Of a stretch of DNA of 64,000 nt, positions 48,985 to 59,400 are shown piece after piece. The notes beneath the pieces are model-generated. The model was not told the origin of the DNA. It searched no databases and worked only from the letters and a program-made list of their open reading frames with translations. Each line of letters begins with the position of its first letter. Position 1 is the first letter of the stretch. The position numbers and the translations under genes are program-made. Source of the DNA: an uncultured bacterium (lineage in GTDB: Bacteria > Cloacimonadota > Cloacimonadia > Cloacimonadales > Cloacimonadaceae); the NCBI GenBank assembly GCA_938009275.1, contig CALLHY010000073.1:10464-74463 (forward strand), written 5' to 3'.

Positions 48985-51185
48985 AGCGATGGCTAATATA
49001 TGCGTTTAGCATGCTTGGCTTTGGTTATGTAGGGGCAAATCCGGTAGATACCCTGGCAAGCGCAGCGGCTCCGATAAAGGATGCCAAATCGGTATTTGAG
49101 CAGTTTTCCACCATGATAAACTGGTTTATCTATGCCTTGCTCCTGATTACTCTGATAAGTGCAATCAGGATGTATGTAACTCGAAAGCGGGTTAGTAAAG
49201 ACGATTCAAAGCCAGAGACTCGCGGGATAAACGATAACAAGCAACCAAAAATGAAGCGCAACGCCATGTCTCTGCCATTGATGATATTGCTTATCATACT
49301 GTCTTTTATAATCTTTCATACTTTCAACAGCAGCAATCAACAGGTGAAGAAAGAGAGCTTTAGTAACTTCATGCTTCGGGTTAATAACGGTCAAGTGGAT
49401 CAGGTTCAATTTACCGAAAAGGATATTCTGTACTCCGACACTGCTGGTAACAAATACATTAGCACTCTTCCTTTTGAAAGCCCACAACTGGTGGATACAT
49501 TAATTGTGAAGGGAATAAAAGTTACGGCTACGCGACCCTCACGATGGATTGGGTTGCTGTCTTATGCTTTGCCCTTTCTAATTCTTATTTTGTTCTATGT
49601 ATTCTTTATGCGCGGGATGAGTAATCAGAATTCCAAGGCATTCAGTTTTGGGAAAAGCAAGGCGCGTTTGCATGAAGCCAGCAAGTCTGGGATTACCTTT
49701 AAGGATGTAGCAGGTGTGGATGAGGCTAAAGAAGAGCTGCAAGAGATTGTGGAATTTCTAAAGGACCCGCGTAAGTTCCAAAGGCTAGGGGGCAGGATAC
49801 CCCGGGGTGTGCTGTTGGTTGGTCGTCCCGGTACGGGTAAGACTCTTTTGGCCAAAGCTGTATCGGGCGAGGCAGGAGTGCCCTTCTTCTCGATAAGTGG
49901 CTCAGACTTTGTTGAGATGTTCGTTGGTGTTGGAGCTGCCCGGGTGCGTGACCTCTTCGAGCAAGCCAAGAAGAATGCACCTTGTATAACGTTTATAGAC
50001 GAAATAGATGCTGTTGGAAGACATAGGGGCACTGGACTGGGGGGTGGACACGACGAACGTGAGCAAACCCTAAACCAACTGCTTGTGGAGATGGACGGAT
50101 TTGAGCCCAATGAAGCTATAATAATTATTGCCGCCACCAACCGTCCAGACATATTGGATCCGGCTTTGCTACGTCCTGGACGTTTTGACCGTCAGGTTAC
50201 GGTTGACCTTCCAGATATAAAGGGCAGAACAGAGATATTACGTGTGCATTCTGCCAAGGTACCTTTGGCAGAAGATGTTCACTTAGAGCTAATCTCGCGA
50301 GGTACGCCCGGTTTTAGTGGTGCCGATTTGGCCAATCTGGTAAATGAAGCTGCCTTGATAGCAGCGAGTAAAAACAAAAGCAAGATCGAGATGCAGGATT
50401 TTGAGGAAGCCAAAGATAAGCTGACTTTGGGTAAAGAGAAGAAAAGCAGAGTTATACCCGAAGAGGATAAACGGCTTACAGCCTATCATGAGATTGGTCA
50501 CGTGCTTACTTCCATATTCCAGGAGAAAACAGAGCCTGTGCATAAAGTTTCCATAATCCCTCGGGGATTTACCGGAGGGGCAACGCACTACCTGTTAAGC
50601 GATAAGACGGGATATTCCAGAGCTTATCTGAAGCAGTTGCTGGTTACTTTTTTGGGTGGAAGAGCTGCTGAGGAGATTGTGTTTGGTGAGCTAACCACAG
50701 GTGCGGGAAATGACTTGGAACGCTGCACAGATATTGCTAAAAAGATGGTTTGCACCTGGGGAATGAGTGACAAGATTGGCCCCATGACCATTGGCAAAGA
50801 GCAGGGAGAGGTATTCCTTGGCAAAGAGCTATCCAATAGAGATGTGTATAGCGAAGAAACCTCACAGATTGTGGATAGTGAAATTCGCGGCATTATTACC
50901 GAAGCTCACGAAAAAGCGAAGCAGATACTATCTACGCATAAAGCTCTATTAGAGATTTTGGCAAAAGAGCTGCAAGAAAAAGAGACGCTGGGCACCGATG
51001 AGATATTCAATATTGTATTGGCGAACTTGGGTGAAGTTGATCCTGAAATGGTTAATGCCAAATACAAAAAGGCTTTGGAGCTGAGATTTGAGCACAGTGA
51101 AACACTTGCCAGTGAAGAGGGAACAACTGAAGAGCTAAGTGAAAGCACCAGTGAAGATATAGTAGAGCCAGAAAGGGAAGATTGA
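48981..51185 (+). CDS. ftsH: ATP-dependent zinc metalloprotease FtsH with extended N-terminus
   Basis: A 734-residue inner-membrane AAA+ protease that degrades misfolded membrane proteins and regulators. Walker A is GVLLVGRPGTGKTLLAKAV, Walker B ITFIDEIDAVGRHRG, SRH ATNRPDILDPALLRPGRFDR, and the zinc site is His503-Glu-Ile-Gly-His507 (HEIGH, canonical HEAGH). The usual first membrane helix is at LPLMILLIILSFIIFHTF (~97-114) and the second at ~192-212. Ahead of these is an extra ~90 residues with a signal-like start and a helix INWFIYALLLITLISAI. No ribosome binding site precedes the internal Met92, so the long form is likely real. Coupled to hpt and hslV. Confidence 0.95.
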   Translation: MKRWLIYAFSMLGFGYVGANPVDTLASAAAPIKDAKSVFEQFSTMINWFIYALLLITLISAIRMYVTRKRVSKDDSKPETRGINDNKQPKMKRNAMSLPLMILLIILSFIIFHTFNSSNQQVKKESFSNFMLRVNNGQVDQVQFTEKDILYSDTAGNKYISTLPFESPQLVDTLIVKGIKVTATRPSRWIGLLSYALPFLILILFYVFFMRGMSNQNSKAFSFGKSKARLHEASKSGITFKDVAGVDEAKEELQEIVEFLKDPRKFQRLGGRIPRGVLLVGRPGTGKTLLAKAVSGEAGVPFFSISGSDFVEMFVGVGAARVRDLFEQAKKNAPCITFIDEIDAVGRHRGTGLGGGHDEREQTLNQLLVEMDGFEPNEAIIIIAATNRPDILDPALLRPGRFDRQVTVDLPDIKGRTEILRVHSAKVPLAEDVHLELISRGTPGFSGADLANLVNEAALIAASKNKSKIEMQDFEEAKDKLTLGKEKKSRVIPEEDKRLTAYHEIGHVLTSIFQEKTEPVHKVSIIPRGFTGGATHYLLSDKTGYSRAYLKQLLVTFLGGRAAEEIVFGELTTGAGNDLERCTDIAKKMVCTWGMSDKIGPMTIGKEQGEVFLGKELSNRDVYSEETSQIVDSEIRGIITEAHEKAKQILSTHKALLEILAKELQEKETLGTDEIFNIVLANLGEVDPEMVNAKYKKALELRFEHSETLASEEGTTEELSESTSEDIVEPERED

Positions 51186-51715
51186 TGGGCATGCATGGAA
51201 CAACAATAATCGGCATACACCTCAAAGGTCAAACCGTTATCTGCGGTGATGGGCAAGTAAGCCTTGGGGACACCATTTTGAAGGGAAAAGCCATAAAGGT
51301 TAGACGGATATATAACGGGCAAGTGATTATCGGTTTTGCAGGTGCTACGGCAGATGCTTTTAGCCTCTTAGAGAAATTTGAAGAAAAGCTGAATGCCAAC
51401 AAGGGTAACCTGCGAAAATCGGCAATTGAACTGGCCAAAGACTGGCGACAAGATAGAATATTGCGTCGGCTTGAAGCTATGCTGATAGCTGGAGATAAAC
51501 AGGGAATACTGCTGATAAGCGGAGTTGGCGATGTGCTGGAGCCTGATGACAACATTGTAGCAATAGGCAGCGGTGGTAACTATGCACTGGCAGCAGCGCG
51601 GGCTTTGGCAGACAATACTAAGCTTTCAGCAAAAGAAATTGCTACCGAAGCGATTAAGATTGCTGCTGGAATTTGCGTATATACGAATGATAATTACATC
51701 GTTGAGGAACTATAA
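51185..51715 (+). CDS. hslV: ATP-dependent protease subunit HslV
   Basis: A ~176-residue proteasome-like threonine protease that forms the double-hexamer core degraded-protein chamber with HslU. The catalytic Thr follows a short leader (MGMHG|TTIIGIHLKG), so processing after Gly exposes Thr as nucleophile. GDGQVSLGDTILKGKAIKVR, IGFAGATADAFSLLEKFEEK and GSGGNYALAAARAL are family signatures. The ATG at 51185 overlaps the ftsH TGA by one base; ATG 51191 is an alternative. hslU follows one base after the stop. Confidence 0.95.
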   Translation: MGMHGTTIIGIHLKGQTVICGDGQVSLGDTILKGKAIKVRRIYNGQVIIGFAGATADAFSLLEKFEEKLNANKGNLRKSAIELAKDWRQDRILRRLEAMLIAGDKQGILLISGVGDVLEPDDNIVAIGSGGNYALAAARALADNTKLSAKEIATEAIKIAAGICVYTNDNYIVEEL

Positions 51716-51716
51716 C

Positions 51717-53081
51717 TTGAATAATTTAAATGAACTTACTCCCGCAAAGATTGTGGAAGAGCTTGATAAATACATAATAGGACAGAATCAAGCCAAAAGA
51801 AGCGTGGCAATAGCTCTACGTAACCGATGGCGGAGACAGCAGATATCTGGAGAGATGAAAGGGGAGATTATTCCCAATAACATTATCTTAATTGGCCCAA
51901 CGGGAGTTGGAAAAACTGAGATAGCCAGGCGAATATCCCGGTTAAGCGGTGCGCCTTTCATAAAGGTAGAGGCATCAAAATTTACGGAAGTTGGTTATGT
52001 AGGCAGGGATGTGGAATCCATGGTGCGGGAATTGATGCACACTGCCATTAGCCAGGTACGTGAAGAGATGATGGAGGATGTGCGACCACTTGCCGAAAAT
52101 GTGGCGATTGAGGCAGTGCTGGACATTCTGTTGCCAAAGGCCAGAGGTAATAAGCGGGCTAAAGATGCAAAAGACTCACCCGAAGCTATGCGTTACATGC
52201 GTAGCCGGGAGAAGATGCGGAAGAAGCTACTTGCCGGAGAACTGGATGATAAAGAGATTGAGATAGAATATGACCTGATCGGCTTCCCCTCAGTGGAACT
52301 TATTCCGGGTCCAGGTATGGAGATGCTGGATGTGGAACTGGGTGAAATGCTTTCCAATCTTATACCCGGTAGAGGAACAAGTCGTACTCAGTTGATAAGT
52401 GTTTCCGGGGCACTAAAAAAGTTTACAGAAATTGAGCTTAACCGTTTGGTAAGCAAAGAGAAACTAACCGAAACGGCGAAACAAAATGTGGAAGAAAACG
52501 GCATTATCTTTATCGACGAAATAGATAAGATAGCTACCTCCGACAAACATGGTGGGATAGATGTATCCCGCAGCGGGGTTCAGCGAGACTTATTGCCAAT
52601 TGTGGAAGGATCACGTGTTCCCACCAAACACGGTATGATAGATACATCGCATATCTTGTTTATTGCAGCTGGCGCATTCCACACAGCCAAGCCCACCGAT
52701 CTGATACCGGAATTACAGGGTCGTTTCCCCATTCGCGTGGAGCTAAACAGCCTTTCTCAGAGCGAATTCGAAAGAATTCTTACTGAGCCTGAAAACTCAT
52801 TAACCAAGCAGTATAAAGCCATGTTTCGCAGTGAAGGGGTTGATCTGAAGTTTGTTCCAGAAGCAATAAAGGAGATAGCCCGCTTTGCAGCACTCGCCAA
52901 CGAAAAGATGCAAGATATTGGCGCACGTAGATTGCATACCGTTATGAATGCTTTGCTGGAAGACTACTTGTTCGAAATGCCTTCTGTGAAGCTGAAATCA
53001 GTAAAAATTGACAAGAAAATGGTGTTTTCGCGGTTGAATCCTGTAATCGAGAGCGAAGATTTGTCGCGTTTCATTTTGTAA
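51717..53081 (+). CDS. hslU: ATP-dependent protease ATPase subunit HslU
   Basis: A ~454-residue AAA+ unfoldase that feeds substrates to HslV. LTPAKIVEELDKYIIGQNQA is the N-terminal signature, ILIGPTGVGKTEIARRIS Walker A, FTEVGYVGRDVESMVRELM the pore-loop region, GIIFIDEIDKIATS Walker B, and FPIRVELNSLSQSEFERIL the C-terminal domain. The open frame extends to 51573 inside hslV, but family comparison and a GAGGA eight bases upstream point to the TTG at 51717. The I-domain between the Walker motifs is present (about residues 110-240). Confidence 0.95.
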   Translation: MNNLNELTPAKIVEELDKYIIGQNQAKRSVAIALRNRWRRQQISGEMKGEIIPNNIILIGPTGVGKTEIARRISRLSGAPFIKVEASKFTEVGYVGRDVESMVRELMHTAISQVREEMMEDVRPLAENVAIEAVLDILLPKARGNKRAKDAKDSPEAMRYMRSREKMRKKLLAGELDDKEIEIEYDLIGFPSVELIPGPGMEMLDVELGEMLSNLIPGRGTSRTQLISVSGALKKFTEIELNRLVSKEKLTETAKQNVEENGIIFIDEIDKIATSDKHGGIDVSRSGVQRDLLPIVEGSRVPTKHGMIDTSHILFIAAGAFHTAKPTDLIPELQGRFPIRVELNSLSQSEFERILTEPENSLTKQYKAMFRSEGVDLKFVPEAIKEIARFAALANEKMQDIGARRLHTVMNALLEDYLFEMPSVKLKSVKIDKKMVFSRLNPVIESEDLSRFIL

Positions 53082-53083
53082 GC

Positions 53084-54388
53084 ATGTTCGGTAAGCTAAA
53101 GAATCTATTTGTCTCGCTAAGTATACGCAACTACCGCATATTCTTTATGGGGCAGGGTGTGTCGTTGATTGGCACATGGATCCAGCGGGTTACCATGGGT
53201 TGGTTTGTGTATAGGTTAACGGGATCGGCCTTCCTCTTGGGACTGGTGAGCTTTTTGTCTATGATTCCGTCCTTTTTTATCAGTCCCTTTGCCGGGGCAT
53301 GGGCAGATAGATGGAACAGACACAAAACAATGATTTTCACCCAGATGGCCTTCTTTGTTCAAACCTCGATACTGGCAATCTTGGTGTTAACCGGAGTAAT
53401 CAACAAAGATGTTCAATACCCGCTGTTAATATTGGCACTGATGCAGGGCATTATCGAAGCCGTTGACGCACCGATCAGGCAGAGTTTCGTAATAGACCTC
53501 GTAGCCAAGCGAAGCATGTTACCCAATGCCATTGCCACAAACTCGGCGATGTTCAATGGAGCAAGATTAATAGGCCCAGCAGTTGGTGGATTTCTTATAG
53601 TGATGTTTAGCGAGGGTATATGCTTTGCCATAAACGCGATATCATATATTCCGGTTATAGTATCATTGTTCTTTATTCGTATAACTTATCCGCCAGTTGT
53701 AAAAGAGAAAGAATCCACATTAAGCAAGATTTGGGATGGTTGGCGTTATTCATGGCGGAGCGTGCCAATTCGCTATCTGGTTCTTAATCTAGCGATGTAC
53801 ACTCTGTTAGGCATGTCCCACGTAACCCTAATGCCGGTTTTCGCCAAAGATATTTTACATGGTAATTCGGGAACGCAGGGATTGTTGATGTCCACGGTTG
53901 GTATAGGCGCGTTAGTGGGATCAATGTTCCTGGCATCACGCAAGAATATCCGTGGCATGGCTCAGCGATTATTCGTTTTGGGAGCTGTGTATAGTGGCGT
54001 ATTGATTGCTTTTGCTTTTTCCACATCTATCGCAGTGAGCATGTTTCTGATGCTGTTTATCGGACTAAGTGGCATGATGACAATGGCAACTACGAATACA
54101 CTGATTCAGAGTGTAGTTAGCAATGAGATGCGGGGAAGAGTGATAAGCCTGTATACCATGGCTTTTTCCAGCATGACTCCCTTTGGTAGCTTGCTGATGG
54201 GCAGCTTGTCCAGTAGAATTGGTGCCCGATATACCATCGTGATTTGCGCTTCGATTTTCTTGCTATGGTCTTTAAATGGACTAAGATATGTCCCTCAGTT
54301 CTTGCGTTCAATTCTTAGGATGTTGGTGCTGAGTAACAATACCGAGGTATATAGGGTAAAGCCACTTCCAGCGGAGCTGCAAGCATGA
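53084..54388 (+). CDS. MFS transporter (MFS_3/EntS-like)
   Basis: A 434-residue inner-membrane permease with 10-12 hydrophobic segments. The N-terminal SIRNYRIFFMGQGVSLIGTW, then FVYRLTGSAFLLGLVSFLSM and GAWADRWNRHKTMI (loop 2-3 motif), matches the MFS_3 group that includes EntS-like exporters. RGRVISLYTMAF and MGSLSSRIGARYTI are the C-terminal counterparts. Efflux of a small molecule or siderophore is likely; the substrate is unknown. It begins two bases after hslU and overlaps the next gene by four bases, so it lies inside the operon. Confidence 0.88.
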   Translation: MFGKLKNLFVSLSIRNYRIFFMGQGVSLIGTWIQRVTMGWFVYRLTGSAFLLGLVSFLSMIPSFFISPFAGAWADRWNRHKTMIFTQMAFFVQTSILAILVLTGVINKDVQYPLLILALMQGIIEAVDAPIRQSFVIDLVAKRSMLPNAIATNSAMFNGARLIGPAVGGFLIVMFSEGICFAINAISYIPVIVSLFFIRITYPPVVKEKESTLSKIWDGWRYSWRSVPIRYLVLNLAMYTLLGMSHVTLMPVFAKDILHGNSGTQGLLMSTVGIGALVGSMFLASRKNIRGMAQRLFVLGAVYSGVLIAFAFSTSIAVSMFLMLFIGLSGMMTMATTNTLIQSVVSNEMRGRVISLYTMAFSSMTPFGSLLMGSLSSRIGARYTIVICASIFLLWSLNGLRYVPQFLRSILRMLVLSNNTEVYRVKPLPAELQA

Positions 54389-55074
54389 AGATAGTGTTTC
54401 ATTTGGGTAAGAGAAGTCCTGATTATCGAACTCTGATGCGTGAGCAAAGTGATTTTGAGGTTGATGGCAGAGTAATAAAAGTTAATAGCTTGGTTATTGC
54501 TGAGCAAACTCACTCCAATCTGGTTCATGTGTGCACTGAGAAAGATTCTGGAGCAGGATTAGGAATTAAGCCACAGATATCAATAGCAGATGGATTTGTT
54601 ACCAATATCCCTGATCAGTTTTTGCTGATACGCACTGCCGACTGCACCCCAGTAATTATGTATGATCCGGTTAAAATGGTGGTGGCAGCAGTTCACAGCG
54701 GACGAGAGGGTACCCGTAAAAACATAGCCGGTGAGGCATGCAGGATAATGAATCAGGCGTTCAACTGTGATTCTTCTGACATTATTGCATACATTGGTGC
54801 TGGAATATGCCATAAACATTATGAGGTTAGCGAAGCTGTGTTTGAAGAATATAATGCTTCGTTATTGGCTATGGACATTCATCCGGTTACCAGTTTGCAC
54901 CGCCATATAGACATTCGCTCGGGGATATTCCAGCAGCTCATCCGTAGTGGGATACCTTTTAAGAACATAGAGAACATCTTCGACTGTACTTATGAGGATG
55001 ATAACTATCATTCTTATCGTAGAGAAGGCAGTCACAATCGTCAAATAAACCTTGTGGGAATCGTTTATGAATAG
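54385..55074 (+). CDS. YfiH/LACC1-family purine nucleoside phosphorylase-like protein
   Basis: A 229-residue Cu-oxidase_4 (YfiH/DUF152) family protein. VIAEQTHSNLVHVCTEKDSG holds the first metal His, LLIRTADCTPVIMYDPVKMV the catalytic Cys, VAAVHSGREGTRKNIAGEAC the second His region (usually HAGWRG), and YIGAGICHKHYEVSEAVFEE the third. Members show purine nucleoside phosphorylase and adenosine deaminase activity or polyphenol oxidase activity. In bacteria they have also been linked to peptidoglycan editing. The start overlaps the MFS stop and the end overlaps the DUF342 start. Confidence 0.88.
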   Translation: MKIVFHLGKRSPDYRTLMREQSDFEVDGRVIKVNSLVIAEQTHSNLVHVCTEKDSGAGLGIKPQISIADGFVTNIPDQFLLIRTADCTPVIMYDPVKMVVAAVHSGREGTRKNIAGEACRIMNQAFNCDSSDIIAYIGAGICHKHYEVSEAVFEEYNASLLAMDIHPVTSLHRHIDIRSGIFQQLIRSGIPFKNIENIFDCTYEDDNYHSYRREGSHNRQINLVGIVYE

Positions 55075-56359
55075 AACATTCACCAACAAAGCGGGTAACT
55101 TGATACTGGAGTTACGCCAAGATACTATGTCCGCATGGCTTACTATAAAAAACAGCAGTAAGCTGACAGATGAGATGGATATCCTGAACCTAATTGAGGA
55201 AGCAGGGATTAAAACAGGCTTCGATGAGGCCCTGAGATATATACGCGAGAATTCATTGGAGAAGGAGTTCGACGTTCCATTTCCAATTGCTATCTGTAAC
55301 ATAGCAGAGAGTGAAACCACTCTGCGTTATTACTTTAATCCCGATCTGAATCCAGAGATAAGCTCTGGATTTAATTATACTGATTTAGAACGTTTACGCT
55401 ATGTTCAAGCTGGGGACGTAGTGGCAGACTACTCCAACAATCTGTTTGAACAGGGCGGGAGCATCTACGACATCTTTGGAGAATTGATTAATCCTGGTTC
55501 AATAGACGAAGAGCAGGCCAATGCCCTAGCTGGCACAAATGTGCGATTCGATGTGTCAAACAGGGAGTTTGTGGCCACCAAGACCGGTTATCCCTTCATA
55601 GACGAACTCGGCCGTATCTGCATTATGGATAATTTGCTGCTTAACAGCGAAGATATTCCCGGTAATGCCGTTATTCAAACCCCCTTAAACGTATCCATCC
55701 AAGGTGGACTTGCATGTGTGAGTATAAGTTGTGGAGGTAATTTAGAGGTTCGGGGAGACATTCATAACAGCGAGATACTTACCGAAGGCGATCTGGAAGT
55801 AGACGGAGCGATTGTTGCATGCCATGGCAACGGAATCATTGTGCATGGAAACTTAGGCTGTTCCAGTATTCGGGATTCTATCGTATTGTGCAAACAGAAT
55901 CTAAGATTTCGAGGTGTGGTGGACAATTGCAATATTGCCTGTGAAGGTGACATTCTTGGAGATCATGATGCAAGCTGCATTAGCGGTGGTTTAACTCAAG
56001 CTGGTGGAAGCGTAACGATTTCCGAGATCGGAGTAGAAGGTGGCGACAAAACGGAGATAGAAATTGCTATCAGCCCATATTATCGAGCTTTATTGATGAA
56101 AATGACAAGAGATTTGATACGGCAAAAAGAGGATACTGAAGCCAATGCCGAGGTTATAAACGATTTGCAAACTAAGATAAAGCGCAGTGAACAAGAACTT
56201 GACGAGCAACTGAACTGCTTCCTGAAGCGCTTGGCTTCAGACAAGAAAAGCGTGATAGTGCATAGTGGTTTTAAGGCTCCAGCAACTATCAGAATTTTGA
56301 AGCATACTTACGAATTCAAAGCTATGCAACCGGGATTGGAGATATTAGAAAAGGAATAG
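55067..56359 (+). CDS. DUF342/FapA-family protein
   Basis: A ~430-residue cytoplasmic protein. The N-terminal half carries the FapA N-terminal domain outline (VQAGDVVADYSNNLFEQGGS, GTNVRFDVSNREFVATKTGY). The middle is a repeated right-handed beta-helix (VSIQGGLACVSISCGGNLEV, RGDIHNSEILTEGDLEVDGA, HGNGIIVHGNLGCSSIRDSI, RFRGVVDNCNIACEGDIL). A C-terminal coiled coil (about 345-395) completes the DUF342 pattern. FapA-like proteins influence polar processes in some bacteria, but no function is established here. ATG 55067 overlaps the YfiH stop; an upstream GTG 55052 is also in frame. Confidence 0.85.
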   Translation: MNRTFTNKAGNLILELRQDTMSAWLTIKNSSKLTDEMDILNLIEEAGIKTGFDEALRYIRENSLEKEFDVPFPIAICNIAESETTLRYYFNPDLNPEISSGFNYTDLERLRYVQAGDVVADYSNNLFEQGGSIYDIFGELINPGSIDEEQANALAGTNVRFDVSNREFVATKTGYPFIDELGRICIMDNLLLNSEDIPGNAVIQTPLNVSIQGGLACVSISCGGNLEVRGDIHNSEILTEGDLEVDGAIVACHGNGIIVHGNLGCSSIRDSIVLCKQNLRFRGVVDNCNIACEGDILGDHDASCISGGLTQAGGSVTISEIGVEGGDKTEIEIAISPYYRALLMKMTRDLIRQKEDTEANAEVINDLQTKIKRSEQELDEQLNCFLKRLASDKKSVIVHSGFKAPATIRILKHTYEFKAMQPGLEILEKE

Positions 56360-56434
56360 CAGTAGCATTTGACAGTTTTTTTTGGCACTCCCAGGAAGGG
56401 GTGCGATCATAATTATATGTATTGGAGATAGATA

Positions 56435-59400
56435 ATGAGAAAGTACCTGTGTTCGATAATCTTACTGCTGCTCTTCACCATCGGTCTGGCAGCAATTGAA
56501 CCGATTTTTGCTGGTAATCCCGCAATTTCGCCCGATGGAAGCCAAGTTTGTTTTAGCTACGATGGAGATTTATGGTTGGTAAGTTTTTTGGGGGGAATAC
56601 CGAGAAGAATTACAAATACTCCAGCTGATGAATGGAATCCCCAATGGAGCCCCAATGGCAAATGGATTGCCTTTTCATCCAACCGGGGTGGGGTAAGCTA
56701 CGTATACTTAATATCCTCTGAAGGCGGAGAAGCAAGAACGGTGGCCAAGGAGAGCATGGGAATATCGGACTGGTTTAGTGACTCTAAGTATCTCCTTTGT
56801 ACCAAGTATAGCCTGAGATGGGGTAGATCATTCTATAAGGTTCCAATAGACGGCTCGCGCCCGATAATGATAGCAGAAATTGGTGCCAGCTTTGCCACCT
56901 TATCTCCCGATAACACCAAAATTGTTTATCATAACAATGGAGATTCCGATCGCCCTGCTTATCGTGGCAGCGCAAATGGAGAGCTATGGATGGTTGATAT
57001 AGCCACCAGGAAGTATAGCAAATTAACAAACACAGACCTGTCTGAGCTTTATCCAAGATATTCACACTATAGCAATTCACTTTATTTCTGCGCTTCAGAT
57101 GGAAAGCAGTTACAGCTTAACAGGGTAGACAAAGCAAACTTCAACAAACCCATTAAGCTAAGTAGCTTTACAGATTTCGGGGCTAAAGACATCTCCATAG
57201 CCCGTAGCAACGACAGAATAGTATTTGAAGTTTTTGACTCAATATATACTTACGATCCAAATCTAATAGGCGGCAGTAAGATAAAGAAACTTCACATTGA
57301 CCTTGCCAGTGATGAATGGCAGGATACAATAGTCCGTAGCAAAATGAGCAACGAGTTTAATACTTTCGCAATCTCGCCAGATGAACTGGTTGTGTCATTC
57401 AATTACAAATATGATAGTTTCTTTATGCCTCGTAAAGGTGGAGATCCCAAGCAATATACTTTTGACCATTCTGCCGCCAGGTCTATGCAATTTCTAGATA
57501 ACCGGACTTTAATAATCAATAAACTAAACAACGGCAAGAATCTAATGTACACCGTAAAAGCAGATTCGCTGTTTACTACTAAACAGGTAGATTGGTTTGG
57601 TGCCGACAGTTTAAGTGTGGACGACTTTTATTGTGACGATCAGGGACGCTGGACAATTCTGTATTCTGATCATTTACGTGGCAAGAAGATTGCCATTGCC
57701 GATTCAGGCTTAGTGAACATCAGACCCATAGAAACGCCCTGGGCAGTAACCACAAACTTTGCGCTTAACAAACAGGGAACGCACGCTGTGTATGGCACCG
57801 TTCGGGATGATAGCTATATTCGTGAGGTGTATCTATATGATATGGAAGCTAAAACCAGTCGCAGGCTTTTGTCTGATGACGCTTGGATTGGCTCGCTAAA
57901 CTGGACTCCCGACAATAAGTCCATTCTTCTTAGTCGCAATAGGGCTATTTATCGTCTTGATCTGGTGCCAAGAGATGAATTTGAATTGGATAAGGATAAC
58001 TGGAAAGAGATTTGGGAAGAGGAAAAGATTGAGGAAGACAGCTTACAAGTTGCCCCGGATGACGAAGAAACAATGGTCTTAGATATTGTAGATGACGGTT
58101 CAGAACCAGATGAAGAGAAAGAACTAACTCCAGAAAAACCGGTTGAGCCCCCCTATGAGTTGGATATAGTATGGGAAGGCTTGGAGAAACGATATTACTC
58201 GGTTATCCCAGCCATGATGGAATACCTTTTTGTGTTCAAGGTGATAGATGACAGTACATTCTATTACATCGAAGATACTGGTATGATGGACAAGAATAGC
58301 ACCCTGAAAAAGGCAAACATCTACGGTCAGAACATCAAAGAGGAATTCAACTTCGGCAAATCCGCGAGTAATTTCAATCTGGTAAACAAGACCGTATATT
58401 ACTTAGACGGCAATAAACTAAAATCTTATAATATGTCCACTTCAGCACGTAAAGAGATAGTAGGAGAGGTGGATTATCAGTACGACAAAAAAGAGCTTAA
58501 TCGCAGAGTGTTCGAGCAAGCTTGGGGTGCATTCGGTGAGAACTTCTATGATCCAGATATGCATGGAAAGAATTGGAAACTACTATATGAAAAGTATAGT
58601 CCCTATGTAGATAAAGCTCGTTCCATATATGACATATCCTCCATTATTGATGCCATGATTGGCGAAGTTAACGCTTCCCACACAGGCTTTTACCCTCGGC
58701 AGGAAGAGCGTAGAGTATATACTCCCATTGCCTATCTAGGAGCAGAGATAGATTACAGCGAAGTTCTACCCTCGGGAGTAAAACTCAGCATAGTATATCC
58801 CACTTCACGCTTGGCATCTGTATACAAACTTCGCGGTGGAGAGATAGTCACTCACATTGATGGATTGGAGATCAATGTCTTTACCTCCATAGATTCATTA
58901 CTTGCCGGTAAGGTGGGTAAAAGGCTAAAGCTAAGGTATTTATCAGAGGGTGAGACTAAAGAAGCCATTATCACGGGATTAAACTATTCGCAAGCTCGCG
59001 AATTGTGGTATACCTTTAATATTGATCAAAGCCGTAAGTTGGTGGACAAACTCTCAAATGGCAGGCTGGGCTATATTCACATACAAGCTATGGGGCAAAG
59101 TGACTGGAGCAAGTTTTATGCAGAGCTGTTCCGCGACAATTTCGATAAAGAAGCATTGGTTATCGATGTTCGTGGAAACTATGGTGGTAACATCCACGAC
59201 CAGATCATCTCTCTGCTACAAAAAAAGAGCTACGCATATTCAACCAGCCGAAATTTAAGCAGAACTTTAAGAACTGAACCTCGCCGAGCCTGGGATAAAC
59301 CCAGCATCGTGCTGGTAAATCAAGAATCATTCAGTGATGGCGAGATATTTCCGGTAGTATATCAAGAATTAAAACTTGGGAAAGTAGTGGGCATGCCGTC

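Noticed and set aside
51573..51716. 48-codon upstream extension of hslU
   Set aside because: It lies inside hslV in another frame, and the HslU family N-terminus begins at the TTG 51717.
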